From Candidatus Dormiibacterota bacterium (GTDB lineage: Bacteria > Chloroflexota > Dormibacteria > Dormibacterales > Dormibacteraceae), in contig PLYD01000106.1 of NCBI GenBank assembly GCA_003151665.1, positions 3,036 to 19,410 of the forward strand: a stretch of 16,375 nt of DNA. The letters run 5' to 3'. The position numbers were made by a program, and so were the translations under genes. The first letter of the stretch is position 1; every line of letters starts with the position of its first letter. Below are positions 1 through 5,415 of the stretch, in pieces. Below the pieces are notes generated by a model. That model saw nothing but the letters and a program-made list of their open reading frames with translations. It was not told the DNA's origin and made no database searches.

Positions 1-206
1 CCCGGATAGACGCGCACCAGTTGAAAGGTTGGGCTGGCGACGTGAGCCGGCGAGCCCACCCCACGCATGAGTCCGCGGACGAACGTCGTCTTGCCCGCAC
101 CGAGGTCGCCCTTGAGGAGAACCAGGTCGCCTGGCGCCAGCCGCTCTCCAAATTGCTCACCTGCCGCCTCGGTCTCCGCGGGAGAGGTCGTGACTACGTC
201 AAGCAA
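1..206 (-). CDS. tsaE: TsaE, tRNA t6A-modification ATPase (3' end beyond window)
   Basis: TsaE is the small P-loop ATPase that works with TsaB and TsaD to make threonylcarbamoyl-adenosine at position 37 of ANN-decoding tRNAs in the cytoplasm. The 68 residues visible show the family hallmarks: a Walker A loop GDLGAGKTT at about residues 33-41, and the VASPTFQL stretch at about 56-63 that corresponds to the family's SPTF motif. The C-terminal half, with the Walker B region, lies beyond position 1. The reading frame is closed by a TGA just upstream, so the only sensible start is TTG at 206, giving MLDVVTTSP. It overlaps the end of thiL by 8 bases, which suggests translational coupling. In many bacteria tsaE follows alr and precedes tsaB; here it follows thiL instead. 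Identity is secure; the start is likely but not proven. Confidence 0.9.
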   Translation of the reverse strand, partial: MLDVVTTSPAETEAAGEQFGERLAPGDLVLLKGDLGAGKTTFVRGLMRGVGSPAHVASPTFQLVRVYP

Positions 207-1080
207 AGTGATCGAAGCCGCTCACGCGCAGCTGCAGCGGCAATCCGTCGGCGCCGACGACCTTGACGGCCGCGTCCTCGGTCAACACGCCAAACGGGAC
301 CAGCCCTGCGCGCCGAATTAGATCCTCGGGCCCGACGCAGACCAGCTCCGCCTCCTCCCCACTCGCAAGCGCGTCCTCCCAACCGGCGCCCTCGACCAAC
401 GGGATGTCAGCGGCCCGCACGATGCACCCGGCACGCGACGCTGCGGCAAACTTCTCCATCTCTCTGAGAAGCCCATCCGAGATATCGCCACAGCACAACC
501 CGGCCTGGTTCAGGCGACGGCCCTCGTCGAGACGGGGCATCAGGCGCAAGGATTTGCGCGCTTTGAGCGCCAGCGCGGCGGCCCCCAGTGGCCCCGTCAC
601 CGCCACGGCCCACCCGGGTTTGGCCTGGGAACGCGCCAGCGGCCTGGACACTGTGCGCCCAACGACCGTGATCGATAGCACCGCCGGGCCGTCGACCGAG
701 CTCATGTCGCCGCCGACTATCAACAAGCCCGTCTCATGGGCAAGGGCGCTCATGCCCTTGTACAGACCGACAAAATTCTCGACCTGCCACGTCTTCGGGA
801 CGGCGATGGAGGTCAGGGCCCACGCAGGGGTTGCGCCTTTCGCCGCGAGGTCGCCGAGCGCCAGCGCGAGCGCTCGCCATCCGGCATCTTCCGCGGTCAT
901 CCAGGTGAGGTCGAAGTGAACCCCCTCCACAGCCATGTCGCAGCTGGCAACCGTGTACGAGCCATGGTCGCTCCACACCGCCGTGTCGTCCTCGCCGGCG
1001 GGAATTTCGAATCCCTGGGTCGCGAGGAAGGGCAGGATCCGCTTGAGGAGCTCGAGCTCGCCTGTGCCTTCGACGTTCAC
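199..1080 (-). CDS. thiL: Thiamine-monophosphate kinase ThiL
   Basis: ThiL phosphorylates thiamine monophosphate with ATP to give the cofactor thiamine diphosphate. The frame stays open up to 1155, but GTG at 1080 is chosen. It overlaps the thiE stop codon as GTGA and removes 25 low-complexity Gly/Arg/Pro residues that lie inside thiE. The resulting 293-residue protein has the PurM/ThiL-type ATP-binding motif GEDDTA (about 29-34), the [10 protein letters not shown] metal/substrate segment (47-56), GDLAAKGA (76-83), GGDMS (123-127) and GDISDGL (198-204). It is slightly short for the family. Near residue 241, where many ThiL proteins have GDDYEL, this one reads GEEAEL. It sits between thiE and tsaE with overlaps on both sides. 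TMP made by ThiE is its substrate, so the pairing is functional. Confidence 0.93.
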   Translation of the reverse strand: MNVEGTGELELLKRILPFLATQGFEIPAGEDDTAVWSDHGSYTVASCDMAVEGVHFDLTWMTAEDAGWRALALALGDLAAKGATPAWALTSIAVPKTWQVENFVGLYKGMSALAHETGLLIVGGDMSSVDGPAVLSITVVGRTVSRPLARSQAKPGWAVAVTGPLGAAALALKARKSLRLMPRLDEGRRLNQAGLCCGDISDGLLREMEKFAAASRAGCIVRAADIPLVEGAGWEDALASGEEAELVCVGPEDLIRRAGLVPFGVLTEDAAVKVVGADGLPLQLRVSGFDHFA

Positions 1081-1730
1081 GCTTCCAGCATGGCACGCAG
1101 CACCCGGGCGGCCGCCTCTGGGTCGGGCGCCTCCCCCACCGCCCTGACGACGCATGCCCGGCGTACGCCGGCGGCTGTGAGCTGCCCGATGTTCGACGCG
1201 TCGATGCCGCCGATCGCGAAGACCGGAACGGAAGGCCCGACGCGTTTCGTTACCGCAGCCACCCCACTCGGCCCGATCACCGCCTTTTGCGGTTTGAGTG
1301 GCGTCGCGAAAGCCGGTCCACAGCCGAGGTAGCCGGCGCCTGACTCGATGGCGACGACCGCAGCGCCAGGGGTCGAGGCCGAGGCGCCGATCAGGAGGCG
1401 GTCACCGGCGATCTTGCGGGCAGCGGCGATGCTGAGGTCGTCAGCTCCCAGATGCACGCCATCGGCATCGCTGAGCAGGGCGAGGTCGACGTGGTCGTTG
1501 ACCACGAAAATGGCGCCGGCGTTGCGGGTGAGCTCACGCAGTCGTCGAGCCAGTGCCAGGAGGTCGCGCCGGCTGAGGGCCTTGTGGCGGAGCTGGAGGA
1601 CCTCGGCGCCACCGCGAAGGGCGGCGAGCGCCACGGACTCCACGCGGTCGGGGTCCCAGTCGGGAGTGATGACGTAGAGGTGGGCGGCGAGGAGGCGGTC
1701 TTGGAGTGGGTTTCTCGTGGCTCGGTAAAT
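1077..1730 (-). CDS. thiE: Thiamine-phosphate synthase ThiE with non-canonical start
   Basis: ThiE joins hydroxymethylpyrimidine diphosphate and thiazole phosphate to make thiamine monophosphate. TIM-barrel motifs are clear: LQLRHK, then NDHVDLAL followed by ADGVHLGADDL, IGASAS, GCGPAFATPLK and VFAIGGID. The first canonical start, GTG at 1643, would give 188 residues and cut off the first beta strand. However, LYVITPDWDPDRVES is encoded in frame directly upstream (1679-1635), and LYVIT is the classic ThiE N-terminus. Reading further upstream, the frame holds no ATG, GTG or TTG before a TAG at 1731-1733. The first codon after that stop is ATT (1728-1730), which would give a family-typical 217 residues. 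The start coordinate given is that ATT and is tentative. No good Shine-Dalgarno is visible before it. The gene overlaps thiL by four bases. Confidence 0.85.
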   Translation of the reverse strand: MYRATRNPLQDRLLAAHLYVITPDWDPDRVESVALAALRGGAEVLQLRHKALSRRDLLALARRLRELTRNAGAIFVVNDHVDLALLSDADGVHLGADDLSIAAARKIAGDRLLIGASASTPGAAVVAIESGAGYLGCGPAFATPLKPQKAVIGPSGVAAVTKRVGPSVPVFAIGGIDASNIGQLTAAGVRRACVVRAVGEAPDPEAAARVLRAMLEA

Positions 1731-1760
1731 CTACCGAACGGCGATAGATGCCAGTCTGGA

Positions 1761-1812
1761 CGCCCCCTCCGGCCCTCCGGGCCACCCCTCCGCAAGCGGG
1801 GAAGGGGGAAGG
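1761..1812. repeat. C/G-rich imperfect palindromic intergenic repeat
   Basis: Between the IS element and thiE lies a run of complementary C-rich and G-rich tracts. One perfect hairpin is GGCCC-TCC-GGGCC (1771-1783). A second, imperfect one is centred on CCGCAAGCGG (1790-1799), with flanking CCCC and GGGG tracts. Its bottom strand shares the layout TTC-CCC-T..CCCCGC..GGGG with the palindrome at 6696-6722, so the two look like members of one dispersed REP-like family. No T-run follows on either strand, so an intrinsic terminator is not well supported. Confidence 0.5.
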
Positions 1813-1818
1813 ACGACG

Positions 1819-1824
1819 GCTAGG
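1819..1824. repeat. Left target-site copy (NCTAGN) of the IS481-like element
   Basis: GCTAGG directly abuts the left TGT end of the insertion element; TCTAGG abuts the right ACA end at 3018-3023. They agree at five of six bases. Bordetella IS481 is known to insert at NCTAGN and duplicate it, so this pair fits a target-site duplication. Confidence 0.7.
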
Positions 1825-1835
1825 TGTAGTTCGCG
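1825..1835 (+). repeat. Left terminal inverted repeat of the IS
   Basis: TGTAGTTCGCG, exactly the reverse complement of 3007-3017. The TGT tip is usual for IS481-family ends. Confidence 0.88.
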
Positions 1836-1872
1836 CTAGTTTCTAAGACCTGCCGGGTTACGGTGCTCGGCG

Positions 1873-2985
1873 ATGGATCAGATTGTCGTTGACCACGGGC
1901 ACACTAAAGACCCGCATCGCCGGTGGCTTAGGCACACATATCAGGAAGGGCCTGGATTCTTGTTCCTGGCCACCCGAGGTGGCCGCCCGCCGAAGCAGCC
2001 GGGGGTGCGTAGCGAGCTAGCTGAAATTCGCCGCCGGGCGAGGGTTTTGAGGGTAGCTAGGGAGGATGGCATCGCGGCAGCGCTGGCACTTGGCGAGTGC
2101 AGTCGAGCCAGTCTGTTCCGTTGGCAAGCAGCGCACGAGCGCGGCGGTTTGGACGCGCTGCGTCCCCTCCGCCGGGGGCCTCGCCAACCGGCAGCTGGCT
2201 ATCCCGGCTGGACTGAACAGGTCGTCATCACGGTCCGGTTGCTGACCTACTGGAATTCGAAACGGATATCCGCCGAGTTGCGGCGGCGGCGGATCGCCGA
2301 CGTAGGCGAGACCTGGATTGAAGCTCTCTTCGACCGCCTTGGCACCGCCCGTCCGTCGCTGCCTCGAGAGGCTGGCCCACGTTACGAGCGCAGCCAGCCC
2401 AACGAGCTCTGGCACATCGACATCAAAGGCCCTTTCTTCATCCAGCTCCCCGCGGGCCGCTACCTCAAGACTTGGTTGGTTGGGCTGGTCGACGACCACT
2501 CCCGCTATGTACTTGGCCTCCGCATTCAGAGCTCGGCGCAGTCGGCGCCGATATTGACCTGGCTTCGCGACTGTATCGAGCTCTGCGGGCAACCGCTGGC
2601 GGTCATGAGCGACAACGGTTCTCCGTTCGTGGTCTGGATGCCAGGCGTGCAGACCGCCTTTGGCAAGACCCTCCAGGAGATGGCCATCCGTCACATTCGG
2701 ACTCAAATCAATTCGCCCTGGACAAATGGCAAGATCGAACGCTTCTGGAAGCTGCTCCAGGCTGAGGTCCTGGACCGCGAGGTCTTCCGCTCCCTAGAGG
2801 AGGCGGAAGTAGCTCTCAACCGCTTTGCCGCTTACTACAACTACCACCGCCTCTCTGGCGCCATCGGCTGGCTGACCCCCGCCGAACGTTTCGACGGCAC
2901 CCCATTTACTGACCGCGGCTTTGAAAACATCCCCGCTCTTGAACACCTTCAGGACTGGTTGGCGGAGCTGATGCGGGCGGCCTAA
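1873..2985 (+). CDS. IS481-family DDE transposase
   Basis: This 370-residue protein catalyses cut and strand transfer of the insertion element. The N-terminal part holds a helix-turn-helix-like DNA-binding region around residues 45-100 (CSRASLFRWQAAHERGGLDAL). A retroviral-integrase-type catalytic core follows. The three acidic residues can be placed at D183 (WHIDIKG), D247 (VMSDNGSPF) and E289 (NGKIERFW), together with the YYNYHRL..LTPAERF segment typical of IS481/IS3-type enzymes. No frameshift or internal stop is present, so it should be active. The ATG at 1873 lies 48 bases inside the left end; the ribosome-binding site is weak. It is the only plus-strand gene in an 11.9-kb minus-strand region, as expected for a mobile gene. 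The family call is strong; subgroup is inferred from CTAG targeting. Confidence 0.92.
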   Translation: MDQIVVDHGHTKDPHRRWLRHTYQEGPGFLFLATRGGRPPKQPGVRSELAEIRRRARVLRVAREDGIAAALALGECSRASLFRWQAAHERGGLDALRPLRRGPRQPAAGYPGWTEQVVITVRLLTYWNSKRISAELRRRRIADVGETWIEALFDRLGTARPSLPREAGPRYERSQPNELWHIDIKGPFFIQLPAGRYLKTWLVGLVDDHSRYVLGLRIQSSAQSAPILTWLRDCIELCGQPLAVMSDNGSPFVVWMPGVQTAFGKTLQEMAIRHIRTQINSPWTNGKIERFWKLLQAEVLDREVFRSLEEAEVALNRFAAYYNYHRLSGAIGWLTPAERFDGTPFTDRGFENIPALEHLQDWLAELMRAA

Positions 2986-3006
2986 AGGATTGAGTCTCAA
3001 AACCCC

Positions 3007-3017
3007 CGCGAACTACA
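3007..3017 (-). repeat. Right terminal inverted repeat of the IS
   Basis: CGCGAACTACA, the reverse complement of the left end at 1825-1835. It is followed at once by TCTAGG, the right target-site copy. Confidence 0.88.
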
Positions 3018-3023
3018 TCTAGG
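3018..3023. repeat. Right target-site copy (NCTAGN) of the IS481-like element
   Basis: TCTAGG follows the right ACA end of the element; the matching left copy is GCTAGG at 1819-1824. The CTAG here contains the TAG stop (3019-3021 on the minus strand) of the neighbouring 121-residue gene. The first-base mismatch may be a later mutation, or may mean that the two flanks are not from a single simple insertion. Confidence 0.65.
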
Positions 3024-3384
3024 CGCTCTCCTGTACGTCCTCGGGGTCGGTTATGCGGATGGGGTTCCGCAGGCGCAGGACGCGATCCTGGACTTCGAAC
3101 AGGACGTCCATCATCGGAACCACGCGGTAGCGGATCCGGAACGGGTCGGTCCGGACCTCTGCCGGTGCCGGCCGGGCCAGGACCAGCTCGATCAGCGCTC
3201 CCGCGCGCTCCCGAAGGCGGGCCGGAACCCTGTCGATTCCTTGCAGGTTCAGCTCTTCCAGGGAGAACATGAGTTCGTCGATCGCCCGGATGATCGCTGT
3301 GAGCCGCTCAGTCTCGCTGCGCTGGCTACGACGCCGTTGGTCGCTTAGCTCGATCTCGTGGTTGACTTCGGCGATTTGAGCCAT
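3019..3384 (-). CDS. Unrecognised 121-residue protein with helical, charged N-terminus
   Basis: I do not recognise this protein. Residues 1-65 are charged and helix-prone (IELSDQRRRSQRSETERLTAIIRAIDELMF) and could form a short coiled coil. The C-terminal half (FRIRYRVVPMMDVLFEVQDRVLRLRNP) looks like beta strands. There is no signal peptide, membrane segment or cysteine cluster. The gene follows the anti-sigma factor on the same strand after a 102-base gap. Its codon use and GC content resemble its neighbours. ATG at 3384 is the first start in frame, with no clear Shine-Dalgarno. The TAG stop lies inside the CTAG where the insertion element entered. Coding status is likely from the clean length and amino-acid make-up, but no function can be given. 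Confidence 0.55.
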   Translation of the reverse strand: MAQIAEVNHEIELSDQRRRSQRSETERLTAIIRAIDELMFSLEELNLQGIDRVPARLRERAGALIELVLARPAPAEVRTDPFRIRYRVVPMMDVLFEVQDRVLRLRNPIRITDPEDVQESA

Positions 3385-3433
3385 TTGAGATCAGATCTTG
3401 CGACATCCGCTTGCAAAACGCTTTCAGCACAAC

Positions 3434-3455
3434 CCCCTCTGGGCGAAACGAGGGG
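3434..3455 (-). terminator. Possible weak terminator hairpin after the sigma/anti-sigma genes
   Basis: CCCCTC (3434-3439) pairs perfectly with GAGGGG (3450-3455) across a 10-base loop, about 30 bases downstream of the anti-sigma stop codon. On the minus strand the following bases (GTTGTGCT) are only mildly T-rich, so termination would be weak. It could equally be an unrelated hairpin. Confidence 0.3.
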
Positions 3456-3462
3456 AAAAGGC

Positions 3463-3471
3463 TGTGGATAA
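3463..3471 (-). other. Single perfect DnaA-box match
   Basis: The minus strand reads TTATCCACA, the consensus DnaA 9-mer, in the 102-base gap between the anti-sigma gene and the 121-residue gene. No second box, AT-rich unwinding region or replication gene is nearby, so this is not evidence of an origin. A chance or minor regulatory site is possible. Confidence 0.25.
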
Positions 3472-3486
3472 GCTCCCGGGGCCTAC

Positions 3487-3705
3487 CTAAAGGAGGATCT
3501 GGCGGAGTTTCTCCCTAAAGGCGGCGGGGGCGGTGCCCTGGTCGCAGCAGACCTTGACCAGCCGCTTCAGACTGGCCTGGAACTCATATTGATCGGCGCA
3601 CGGGGGGCACCCCTCAAGGTGGAGCTTCAGCTCCAATACCTCGGTGTTGTTCAACTCACGGTCAACGTACCGGTCGAGCTTCTCCACACAGTCGTTGCAG
3701 TTCAT
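3487..3705 (-). CDS. rsrA: Zinc-binding anti-sigma factor, RsrA type
   Basis: This 72-residue cytoplasmic protein has the ZAS (zf-HC2) layout: Cys3 and Cys6 near the start, then His29-x3-Cys33-x2-Cys36. It also has a Cys53-Cys54 pair in LKRLVKVCCDQ. In Streptomyces RsrA the equivalent H-x3-C-x2-C and upstream cysteine bind zinc, and oxidation to a disulfide frees the sigma factor; the paired cysteines also sit in a similar LVK-CC segment. The first codon overlaps the stop of the sigma gene as ATGA (3702-3705), the usual coupled arrangement for a sigma factor and its antagonist. The inferred role is to bind and silence that sigma factor until thiols are oxidised. No membrane segment is present, so it should be soluble. 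The redox role is inferred from the cysteine pattern, not shown. Confidence 0.85.
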   Translation of the reverse strand: MNCNDCVEKLDRYVDRELNNTEVLELKLHLEGCPPCADQYEFQASLKRLVKVCCDQGTAPAAFREKLRQILL

Positions 3706-4280
3706 GGCTGGGGCACCTGCCCGGTGCCGTTGCGGTGGACAATACCGGATTCGACGGCATAGTCATAGAGGGATCTTTGAAGCTGCTGCCTGGCGCGGTG
3801 CAGGCGCGACATTACCGTGCCGATGGGCACGCCCAGAGTCTGGGCCGCGTCCTTGTAGGAAAAGCCTTCAACGTCGACCAGGAGAACCACCTCGCGATGG
3901 AGCGGAGGGAGCTTCTCGACCGCTTCGACGACCTCCGAAGCGGCGAGCTTGTCAAGCACGTCAGCCTCCGGCTTGGCGCCTTCGTCGCGGAGCTTGTCGT
4001 AAAGGACGAACTCGCCGACGTCGTCGAGGCTCACGTCCTCTTTGCGGGATCCCTTGAAGCGGTCCCAGAACAGGTTTCGCATGATCGCGAAGAGCCAGGC
4101 CTTCATGTTCGTGCCCGGCTGGTAGCTGTGCTGGTAACGCAGGGCGCGCAGGTAAGCCTCCTGCACCAGGTCCTGTGCCTGGTCAGGGTCACGGGTCAGG
4201 CGAAGTGCGCCGCGGTACAACACGTCGAGATGAGTCAATGCCTCTTCCGCAAAGGCAGTGCGCGCCGGGCTTTCCGTCAT
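3702..4280 (-). CDS. sigR: ECF sigma factor, SigR/SigH (RpoE) type
   Basis: This 192-residue group 4 sigma factor directs RNA polymerase to a stress regulon. Region 2 spans about residues 17-82 (ALRLTRDPDQAQDLVQEAYLRA, then YQPGTNMKAWLFAIMRNL). Region 4 spans about 113-172 (LPPLHREVVLLVDVEGFSYKDAA, then VPIGTVMSRLHRARQQL). The wording VDVEGFSYKDAA..GVPIGTVMSRLHRARQQL is close to that of actinobacterial SigR/SigH, and the partner is an RsrA-like zinc protein, so a thiol-oxidation response is the best guess. Some region 2 features (PGTNMKAWLF) also occur in other ECF groups, so subgroup assignment is open. ATG at 4280 is used; no strong Shine-Dalgarno is seen. It starts 61 bases after the alr stop and could be read through from alr or from its own promoter. 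Confidence 0.9.
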   Translation of the reverse strand: MTESPARTAFAEEALTHLDVLYRGALRLTRDPDQAQDLVQEAYLRALRYQHSYQPGTNMKAWLFAIMRNLFWDRFKGSRKEDVSLDDVGEFVLYDKLRDEGAKPEADVLDKLAASEVVEAVEKLPPLHREVVLLVDVEGFSYKDAAQTLGVPIGTVMSRLHRARQQLQRSLYDYAVESGIVHRNGTGQVPQP

Positions 4281-4321
4281 TAGAAGTGCCAGTTTACGTA
4301 CACCTACCTTGCGCCATCTGG

Positions 4322-4348
4322 AATCGGACGACGGTGCTTCCTTATTCC
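4322..4348 (-). promoter_or_regulatory. Candidate SigR-like promoter for the sigma/anti-sigma pair
   Basis: Reading the minus strand, GGAAT (4348-4344) is followed after 18 bases by GATT (4325-4322), 41 bases before the sigma start codon. The SigR-type consensus is roughly GGAAT, 18-19 bases, GTT, so the -35 matches fully and the -10 only partly. The -35 overlaps the last codons and stop of alr. GGAAT also occurs on the plus strand at 4320-4324, making an inverted pair. Autoregulation would fit known SigR behaviour. Confidence 0.3.
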
Positions 4349-5415
4349 GAGTAGCGCCGCTCCACCCTCGACCCGATCGACGTGAGCACCTCCCATGAGA
4401 TCGTCTCCGACCACGTTGCGACCTGCTCGGCCTTGATGTGATCGGCCTCGTCGCCGCCGATCACTGTGGCCACGTCACCGACCTGAATGCCCGGCACGTT
4501 GGACGCATCGACGGTGATCGCATCCATGCTCACAGCCCCGATCACTGGGGCGCGATGCCCACGGATCAGCACGTGGCCGCGATTGGATCGAGCACGGTGC
4601 ACGCCATCCGCGTACCCGATCGCGATGGTGGCGACCGGAGTCCGAGCAGTGGCACGCCACGTCGCCCCATAGCCGACCGTATCACCCGGCACGACCGTCT
4701 TGAGGTGGGTCACCAGCGACCGCAGGCTCAGCGCGGGCCTGGTGCCCGGCCACTCGCACCCGTAGAGGGCAATCCCGGTGCGCACGGCGTCCAACGCAAA
4801 CCCTGGGAACCTGCGAGCGCCCGCCGAGTTGCATGCGTGCCGCAGGCCCGGCTCGACCTCGAATGCCTCAAGCGCAGCGGTAAAGCGATCGAACTGTTTG
4901 TGGGTCAGCGCCTCGTCTGAGTCGGCGGACGCGAAGTGTGTCCACGTTCCCGCGAGGCGCAACGATGACGCCTTGTCGATGAACTTTGCGATCGCGGCCG
5001 CCTCATCAGGGCGACAGCCAAACCGCCCCATCCCCGTGTCGATCTTGAGGTGCACCGGGACCACCTCGTTCCGGTCGCCCAAGACCTTCGCGAACTCGAC
5101 GCTCGAGACCCCGATGCTGCAGCCGCTGGCGGCGGCAGCGCCCGCCGCTCGCGGTGATAAGCCGCCCATCACCAATACTCGCTCTGCTTTGACCAGGCCT
5201 GTGAGCTCCTCAGCTTCCTCCAGGGTGGCCACCGCCAAGCCCCAGGCGCCTCCGTTCAACGCCGCGCGGGCAACGCGGTGAGCGCCGTGGCCATACCCAT
5301 TTGCCTTGACCACCCCGAACAGCTTGGTGCCCTTGGGCAGGTGCGCCAGGATCGTCGCTGTGTTCGCGCGCACCGCGTCGAGGTCGATCTCGGCCCAACG
5401 GAGGGCGGTGGTCAG
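4342..5415 (-). CDS. alr: Alanine racemase (PLP-dependent), likely CTG start
   Basis: Alr interconverts L- and D-alanine, supplying D-alanine for peptidoglycan. Starting at CTG 5415 gives 357 residues and the normal N-terminus LRWAEIDLDAVRAN. The first GTG in frame (5373) would delete this conserved strand, leaving 343 residues. With the longer start, the PLP-binding lysine is K37 (VVKANGYGHG), the glycine-rich KIDTGMGRFG is at 124-133, the second catalytic base Tyr is Y249 (VGYGATW), and GAVSMD is at 293-298. The CTG overlaps the TGA of the upstream acpS-nnrD gene as CTGA, and a purine-rich AGGGCGG lies just upstream as ribosome-binding site. Gene order AcpS, NnrD, Alr is common in Gram-positive relatives. 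Function is secure; the CTG start is strongly suggested by homology and spacing. Confidence 0.93.
   Translation of the reverse strand: MTTALRWAEIDLDAVRANTATILAHLPKGTKLFGVVKANGYGHGAHRVARAALNGGAWGLAVATLEEAEELTGLVKAERVLVMGGLSPRAAGAAAASGCSIGVSSVEFAKVLGDRNEVVPVHLKIDTGMGRFGCRPDEAAAIAKFIDKASSLRLAGTWTHFASADSDEALTHKQFDRFTAALEAFEVEPGLRHACNSAGARRFPGFALDAVRTGIALYGCEWPGTRPALSLRSLVTHLKTVVPGDTVGYGATWRATARTPVATIAIGYADGVHRARSNRGHVLIRGHRAPVIGAVSMDAITVDASNVPGIQVGDVATVIGGDEADHIKAEQVATWSETISWEVLTSIGSRVERRYSE

Larger units (their letters stand above)
1825..3017 (+). mobile_element. Complete IS481-family insertion sequence, 1193 bp
   Basis: The element begins TGTAGTTCGCG (1825-1835) and ends CGCGAACTACA (3007-3017), a perfect 11-bp terminal inverted repeat with TGT..ACA tips. 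The match continues imperfectly inward (GTTTCTAAGAC on the left against GTTTTGAGAC on the right). It carries one transposase gene with an intact DDE triad. NCTAGN copies flank it (1819-1824 and 3018-3023). The element lies between thiE and the 121-residue gene, on the opposite strand to both. The right-hand CTAG contains the stop codon of that 121-residue gene, so insertion left the protein intact. Because the ends, target copies and reading frame are all preserved, the insertion looks recent or still mobile. Confidence 0.9.

Noticed and set aside
263..919. Long plus-strand frame opposite thiL (218 codons)
   Set aside because: Shadow of thiL in high-GC DNA: Ala/Ser/Arg/Pro-rich composition and no domain. 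The same holds for plus-strand frames opposite alr, glmS and the acpS-nnrD fusion.
1734..1824. TPP riboswitch upstream of thiE
   Set aside because: No conserved CTGAGA or the other core TPP-aptamer segments on the minus strand; the region is a C/G-rich repeat cut off by the insertion element.
3434..3486. Replication origin near the DnaA box
   Set aside because: Only one box, no AT-rich region, and no dnaA, dnaN or parAB genes nearby.
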